Part shown: positions 42,397 through 64,000 of the stretch, one piece after another
Layout: the number at the start of each line of letters is the position of its first letter
Position numbering within the stretch: the stretch's first letter is position 1
Assembly (NCBI GenBank): GCA_963693365.1
Contig: CAVNZM010000001.1
Span: 5,518,001-5,582,000, forward strand
Direction: 5' to 3'
Source of the DNA: Amoebidium appalachense
Taxonomy: Eukaryota > Ichthyosporea
DNA length: 64,000 bases
Program-made: the position numbers and the translations under genes
Notes under the pieces: generated by a model
The model's input: only the letters and a program-made list of their open reading frames with translations
The model's database searches: none
What the model was told of the DNA's origin: nothing

Positions 42397-42406
42397 TATT
42401 TATAAA
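42397..42406 (-). promoter_or_regulatory. TATA-like element
   Basis: TTTATAAATA on the minus strand, about 60 bp upstream of the leader Met at 42338. Confidence 0.35.
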
Positions 42407-43140
42407 TGAGATCTGTGCAGCTGAAGCTGATGAACACACGTTCGCACACACACACACTGTACAAACACACATACGCACAAACATACACACACCGTGATAC
42501 GCACCATGCGAACGCATGTTCGCAAATAAACATTTCTCAACACGAGCACACACACAAATTCCAGTTTATTAGAGATGCATTTTTTGTCTGGTACCAACTT
42601 CTCCTCCTCTTTACACGTACCTAGAAAGACCCATCAGGAAAGGGTTAGCATGTACGACTTAGTGATGCAAAGTGTTGTAAATCCATCCACGTTTTTATCT
42701 TACTGGTATTTACATTAATTTAGAGGTGTCAGGAAAGGACTGATAAAAGAGATTTTGAAACGGCGGGTGGGGGAATCAGCAGTGCAAAAGGTTGCTGGTA
42801 CATTAACACGCACCCAGAGGCATAAATGTGAACAACGACCGCTGGTACTCTGTTTTGGGCGGGGTGAGACTTAGGTGCGTCCCTAGGGAGAGGGGGGAGG
42901 GGGAGGGTTGCAAAGGCTTTCGAACCACAGAAGGCGTCGCTATTGTGTTAGCTCACTCATTACATGGGATCCTGATGCACGGCATACAGCCCAACAAACA
43001 CGAATAGTGTGATGCTGGAAGAACTGGTCTCACCCATGAAAATTGCCCTATACTTTTGAAGTGAGAGCTTATGTGTTTTCTTGGTGTGTGGCTAAAGCCT
43101 ATACTTATCAAGCAGAACATACAGAAATGACAGAAATCAT
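42407..43140. other. Spacer upstream of the interrupted ORF and downstream of the HAD gene
   Basis: CA-rich at 42440-42495, otherwise unique DNA. It should contain the 3' UTR of the HAD gene. No gene seen. Confidence 0.5.
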
Positions 43141-43818
43141 TTAGGCGAGAGCCTGTGCCACTGTAGCGTCATTAACCTCAAGGAGACTTTCGAGCACCAC
43201 ATCAGCTATCTGAAACTTAGGGGAGGGTGGCAGAAACTCGGGCACGGCAAAACATCTCATCCGCGCAGCCTTTGCAGCAATCACCCCGTTTACCGAGTCT
43301 TCCAGTGCAATGCAGTGTGTTGGGTCGACGCCTAACTTATCGGCACACAGCAGGTATACCTCTGGATGGGGCTTTCCGTAGCGAAGATTCTGTGCTGAGC
43401 ATGTCACCTCGAACGTTCCCTTGAGCTCCAAAACACCCAGTGCAGCGTCAAGTAAAACCGTAGCACTGCTTGTGGCAAGGCCCAGCCTGTATCCTTTCCC
43501 CCTAAAAAACTCGATGGACTCGTACAGCCCAGGTTTGGCCATACTCTTTCCGCGCTCACGGAACTGTCTGACCATGTGGTCCAAGATCCGCTCAACCATT
43601 TGTGCCTGTGTCAGCGTTTTTGCCTCGTCCCACGGGCACTTCTTGAACCAATGTTCCACTACTGCATCTATGCGCAGGCCTGTGGTCTGTATGCAGTCTT
43701 CCGTTGTAAGATGCAGACCCACTTCGGCAAAGGCCGCCTTTTCAGCAACATGCCACAGTGGCTCACTGTCTATCATGAGGCCATCCATATCGTAAACGAC
43801 AGCTTCTAAGTGCACCAT
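43141..43818 (-). CDS. HAD-superfamily phosphatase (hexitol / 2-deoxyglucose-6-phosphatase type)
   Basis: A 225-residue, intronless HAD hydrolase, subfamily with an alpha-helical cap (beta-phosphoglucomutase/phosphatase-like). Motif I is DMDGLMIDSEP, with nucleophile Asp10 and acid/base Asp12; motif II LATSS (Thr116/Ser117); motif III Lys149 in RYGKPHPEVY; motif IV ALEDSVNG (Glu173, Asp174). All catalytic residues are present. The closest general resemblance is to bacterial YniC/HxpB-type sugar phosphate phosphatases, which dephosphorylate hexitol phosphates or 2-deoxyglucose 6-phosphate. The substrate here is inferred and could be another small phosphate ester. Length is normal for the family. 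Lack of introns next to genes with 15-21 exons is compatible with a relatively recent bacterial origin or retroposition. Cytosolic; no targeting signal seen. Confidence 0.92.
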   Translation of the reverse strand: MVHLEAVVYDMDGLMIDSEPLWHVAEKAAFAEVGLHLTTEDCIQTTGLRIDAVVEHWFKKCPWDEAKTLTQAQMVERILDHMVRQFRERGKSMAKPGLYESIEFFRGKGYRLGLATSSATVLLDAALGVLELKGTFEVTCSAQNLRYGKPHPEVYLLCADKLGVDPTHCIALEDSVNGVIAAKAARMRCFAVPEFLPPSPKFQIADVVLESLLEVNDATVAQALA

Positions 43819-44489
43819 TTTCGCTCGGTTTATAACTTACAGGTGTTTGACTTAATTCTAAATAGTGTGGGACCGCAGGATAGTATACTTTGACTTGGCG
43901 TTTCCGAGCACGTAGCTGAGGCTCACAAAACCTCGTACATACCGGCCGGCTTCGTTGCGAGGGAAGTCACTTGCTTGCACTTACGCAAGAGTGTGTCAAT
44001 GATTGGCTTAGAGAGCATCAGTGCGCTGAATTTTCGTCAGTGATTGGCTTAGCGAGTATCAAAATGGAGACCTTTCTTCTTGGTATGAAAATCACCAACT
44101 TTTTATTATTACCCCGCCCAGTGCCACCGCACCCTTCGCCATGGCCATCCATACATGCCATGAAGAGTTTATTCATACAGCCATGATCACTGATCATGAA
44201 CGTGAAACGTGGCCATAAGGAACTCAAGTCAAGGGAATTGATTCCAGTAACACCTATCTATTGAAACGAAAAATACCGGTGAGGCCCATCAAAATCCCTG
44301 GTCAAAATGTATGGATACAAAAAGGTCTGGCCCTAACACAATCACAGTTCTGATTATTTGTACGTGCCAAAGTCATGATAGGTCTGTGCGCTTGCACACA
44401 GTGCCACCACGTTCTGCCAGAAACATCACATCCAACCTCCCCCCTCTCCCCCCCTCCCCCCCCCTCCCCTTCCTACTTCGTAAACTCCC

Positions 44490-44529
<40 letters not shown>

Positions 44530-44619
44530 ACACACACACACACACACACAATCCCCTAAATTAATCAAATTGGACAAAAAAAAGCAAATTGAATAAAAAA
44601 AAAAAAGAGAAAGAGAAAC
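43819..44619. other. HAD promoter region and ZPR1 3' flank
   Basis: Two CCAAT boxes for the HAD gene in a direct repeat (see 43998-44058). A C-run followed by CA (44490-44550) and A-rich DNA (44575-44620) lie next to the ZPR1 stop. No gene seen. Confidence 0.5.
43998..44058 (-). promoter_or_regulatory. Paired CCAAT boxes upstream of the HAD gene
   Basis: Plus-strand TGATTGGCTTAG occurs at about 43999 and 44040, that is, CTAAGCCAATCA twice on the minus strand about 180-220 bp upstream of the HAD start codon. This fits NF-Y-type CCAAT elements. Confidence 0.45.
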
Positions 44620-58521
<13,902 letters not shown>

Positions 58522-58915
58522 TTTTTCGTTTTTCTGCAGTGCTTTTTGAACAATTGGCCAAAAGGGTGCAAGTCACAGCTAAAGCAGTGTCGCCTTCAAG
58601 TTCTCGAAAAGAAAGTATCAAGTGATTGTACACGTGTGTTTTTATAGCCGTTTCAAATTGCTGGGTGAGGGATAGACCAATCAAATACGATTCTGACAAG
58701 CCAATCCTGGATGTTCCCCATTGGTTGTCCAATCACAACGCGGTTCTGAAAATCCCGAATCTCCCGATTCCCGATTATATCGATCGATAATTCGATCGAA
58801 TCTCTGTATTGTGCAGTGTTGTCAAGTCTAGTTTTAGCTGAAAGTTTGTAGTTTCCCTGATTACAATTTCGAAATCATTTGAACAAAAGATTGTAATCTA
58901 TGCGACACGGCCGGC
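58522..58915. promoter_or_regulatory. ZPR1 upstream region, possible divergent promoter
   Basis: Four CCAAT-type elements lie within 65 bp: ACCAATC near 58676, GCCAATC near 58699, ATTGG near 58720 and CCAATCA near 58729. A palindromic TATCGATCGATA lies at about 58776-58790, followed by TTCGATCGAA. They lie about 150-270 bp upstream of the ZPR1 start and also upstream of the plus-strand candidate at 58916. Confidence 0.4.
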
Positions 58916-59891
58916 TTGTGTACTTGTGTGCCTTCAAAGTTCAAGTGTGGGCTTTCCTTGTATCGTGTGCGCTCACTGCTCCTGAAGCACAGCAGAAATT
59001 ATAGGGACCCAATTGCAATCTACCTTGCAGTGGGAATCGGCACGCTATCAACATTAGGGCAGCCACCTTTACATATGCAGACCTGCAAGGTTTACGTACA
59101 GTATATACCACCCACACGTCATCTTCCTAGGCAAACATCACCTCAGCAAAAGTTTGTTAAGAATTCATTGTATAACACACCTTGCAGGCCTCAAACCAGT
59201 TCAAACTCTAGTTTGTTCTCCACTAGTACTCGATTTTTTTTGATTTTTTTTTTGGTGGCTTACCGTAACAGCAGGTGGGGAACCTTAAAGCTTTTTAGAA
59301 GCCGAGAGGCTAGGTAAGCATAAAGACAACAAAGGTGACAGCACCGTGTGGCACACACAAGCCTTTAGTGCTGCTGCTGAAGCGCATTCTGGGTTAGATG
59401 TTATTCATAGCTATAGAATCGCTCTTTCTCGCTCCACACTCTTTCAGTCTCACCGTCCCACGGTCCCGTCCGTTCCAATACCCCCTCCTCTCCTGCTACG
59501 TTCATCCACCCCCTCATACCCTCCTCCGTTTCTTCCCTCTCCTCCATTCCTGGATAGTTCTCTCCCTCCCTCATCTCCGCCTCACTTTTTTTGCCTCCCT
59601 GGCCTCCCTCTGAATCCTCCTTCGATTAAAACTTCGGTGGGAGATCTAATTTCTCTCCCACCGGTACCCCACCCCACCCCACATTCTCCCCCCAACCTCC
59701 TCCGCCCACTAGCCCTTTGTCTCTACCAGCTCTCTCCAAGTTTATTTCATCTAGTTAAACTGCCACACTTGTTAGCTGACTTGTGCACGGATATGCGTGT
59801 CCGGTCAGAGAGATTCTCTTCGCGGCCGCGGATCCGGAATACTACGGGTTCGGTGTGGCACAGCTCTGTGTCGCTCACGCGACCAGAGTAG
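58916..59891 (+). CDS. Candidate two-exon hypothetical gene
   Basis: A 133-codon frame from the Met at 58916 ends near a GTAAGC donor (after 59313). An acceptor CCTTTAG near 59369 would join a second frame of about 170 codons to 59891 (exon 2 starts with AAAEAHSGLDVIHS). The first part is basic and Ser/Thr-rich (LLLKHSRNYRDPIAIYLAVG), the second Pro/Ser/Leu-rich. No domain is recognised. The frames are longer than expected for repeat-free DNA, but there is no family support. Confidence 0.25.
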
Positions 59892-60833
59892 CCCTAAGAA
59901 GACCTAAACGCGGTTCGTAATATACAATTTATTGAGGTTGTCAGCTTACTTGTGCCCAACTAAGAGATCTCAGAAAATACACTTTAGTTTGATTTATTGT
60001 GGCCCTCGCTCTTCTGTCGACATCGGAACTGAGTTTTTGATGACACATTGGAACAGGTCAAGTTGTTGTTCACCTTTCCCTCGACCGGTGAAAGCAGCTC
60101 ACATGAACCAATCAATAAAACTGAAATGCTGCGCTCCTATCAGCCCGGCCGGCTTATTCATTTCAGCAAAGTCGACTAACTCTTTCTTAATTAAATAGCA
60201 TAATTTCAACACATTTATTTTGATGAGAGAATGTAGTAAACTTTTTCATAGCGCAGAAAAGTAACTTGCTCTGTTAATATAGCATTCATATCCAGAAGTT
60301 GAACTGGTTTACATTGTCACACATCACTTCTGGCGGGGTTTAAAATCATTATGCATATTTGCTGGTCTGACTTTTGTGCAAATGATTGGTCGAAACCAAC
60401 CATCCCGATTGGGCGGAACGGCCCTCTCAAATCACCCTACACTCACCGCAACGAATAATTCTCACTTCAACAAAAACCACAGGCCTATTTTGATCACTTA
60501 TTTCGGGAATTTTTATAAATAAAAATGCATTTTTTTCCATTTTATCTACTTTTAGAGTTAAATTGTATACAAAATTAAAGGGATATTAGCTCAATAAAAA
60601 GCAAAACAAGTGTCAACATGGTATTGACTTGACTTTTGGTGCGTATTGAAGGTCTTTGGTGTAGGGAGCCATACAGAATATACAAATTGGGTCGCCGGTG
60701 TCGTTGCCCTGTGTGACTGAGTATGTGAATAGTTTCTTTTGTTCCGAAACGAGACTCTCGGCAATCTTTCACAGTTGAATACAGCCTTCGCTATCATACC
60801 TCATTGCTTCTCGGCTGATTTGCAAAGATTAAA
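59892..60833. other. AT-rich 5' flank of the transglutaminase-like gene
   Basis: Unique AT-rich DNA with CCAAT-type elements (ACCAATC at 60106, ATTGG at 60385 and 60407). No gene seen. The last 30 bp before the start codon (ATTGCTTCTCGGCTGATTTG) resemble the 5' end of U2 snRNA; this was examined and rejected. Confidence 0.5.
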
Positions 60834-63073
<2,240 letters not shown>

Positions 63074-63123
<50 letters not shown>

Positions 63124-64000
63124 GGGGGGGGGGGGGGGGGGATTCTTGTTTTTCCTTTTTTTTTTAAAAAATGTTTTCTTTAATGCCGTGTTGTTGTTTT
63201 TTCCCTGGTTTTTTTTTTTTTTTTTTTGCCCCGCTTTTTCCTCAGGTTTTGAGTTCTGATTTTCGTTTGTACCGCCCTGCTCAGGCCCTTTGAATTATTA
63301 ATTCCCAACACTCGGTGATTGGTGGTTAGATGCACAGCCTGGTGATTGGTGAATGGTGCTGATATCTCGAGTTGGTGCTAGGAAGCTGGTGTGCTTAGAG
63401 CTGTACAAGGTGTATATATTTTGCGAATGTTGACGATATGGAGTAGTACAGACGCACAAGCACAACCGAGGCGGTTGATGGTGAATTTAGGAACAATAAA
63501 GGGTCGTCAATGTACGAGTACGAACAATCTCTCTGGGTCTCTCCAGAAATGTGTGTCTGCCGTACGGACGTTCCGTGCGATTGAATTCTACATATGAAAT
63601 CTGGTATGCAGGAGACTACTAAAAGATACATTTTGATAAATGCAATGCAGGGGGGGCACGGCGTCTGCAGGGGGGGGGGGGTTAAACGTTGAATGTGGTA
63701 TACAACTATCGGAAGTATGAAGCTTCATGCATGCAACTACACGGCCCAAGACACATGCAAAGGCAACATCAGCAACACGCACAGTAGGTAACAAAAGTAG
63801 AACCCATCAGCTCTGGGTGTGTGTGTGAGGGGGGGGGGGGGGGGGGGGGGGGGGGGTCAATGGATCACGAGCTGAGGGGGCTCTTGCCAGGTGCTTGGGC
63901 AAATATCTATCAATACATGTAGACGTGCATAGCCATGTGTTTTCGTGCACAAACAGATGGCATTGCATGCCCCGATGGCAGGCACTACACTGTGGTGCTA
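63074..64000. other. 3' flank of the transglutaminase-like gene
   Basis: Immediately after the stop there is a T-run of about 47 (63076-63122) followed by a G-run (63123-63141), then T-rich DNA to 63235. Two ATTGG elements (63319, 63345) lie in unique DNA. G-runs at 63671 and 63830-63856 flank a diverged retroposon copy. No gene seen. Confidence 0.55.
63680..63812 (-). mobile_element. Diverged retroposon copy at the right edge
   Basis: After a G-run it has TTAAACGTTGAATGTGG, then GACACATGCAAAGGCAACAT (as in the variant subfamily), CACGCACAGTAGGTAAC and AGAACCCATCAG, the family order with many substitutions. Confidence 0.6.

Overview
The window is nuclear DNA from an intron-rich eukaryote, probably a protist. 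Introns are spliced GT-AG, with one GC-AG and one AT-AC (U12-type) intron. A eukaryotic tRNA-Val lies inside an intron, and the protein genes include a STRIPAK subunit (STRIP/Far11) and ZPR1. Introns and spacers are full of poly(C)/poly(G) tracts and (CA)n/(GT)n microsatellites, so most long open frames (His/Thr, Cys/Val, Pro, Gly or Arg/Glu repeats) are low-complexity artefacts and are not annotated. I cannot place the species. The gene set and the minor-spliceosome intron would fit a holozoan-, amoebozoan- or similar-grade protist.

Layout. 1-7 kb: one exon of a gene running off the left edge (minus, 554-638), a long repetitive stretch, and a GC-rich intronless minus-strand ORF with a zinc knuckle (5169-6354) whose frame slips at a G-run. 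7-18 kb: a 15-exon minus-strand gene for a SANT/Myb-like plus U-box-like protein, with tRNA-Val(AAC) in one intron. 20.5-40.4 kb: a complete 21-exon minus-strand STRIP gene. I reconstructed every junction, and the exons sum to 836 codons plus stop, all in frame. 43.1-43.8 kb: an intronless, bacterial-looking HAD phosphatase. 44.6-58.5 kb: an 18-exon minus-strand ZPR1 gene with the U12-type AT-AC intron, a GC-AG intron and a 24-nt micro-exon. 60.8-63.1 kb: a plus-strand three-exon transglutaminase-like protein with a probable mitochondrial presequence.

Mobile DNA explains part of the repetitive background. One family (at least eleven stretches, all in the same orientation) shares one end next to a G-run and has variable other ends; two copies have clear target-site duplications. 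This is the signature of a 5'-truncated retroposon with a poly(C) 3' end. A separate 2.5-kb element with about 60-bp terminal inverted repeats and TA flanks sits in a STRIP intron. (CA)n microsatellites run directly into many 3' splice sites, and a 22-bp minisatellite begins exactly at a 5' splice site.

The genes do not form an operon-like unit. They are independent housekeeping or signalling genes: STRIPAK scaffold, ZPR1 (eEF1A chaperone), a ubiquitin-ligase-like nuclear protein, and two small enzymes.
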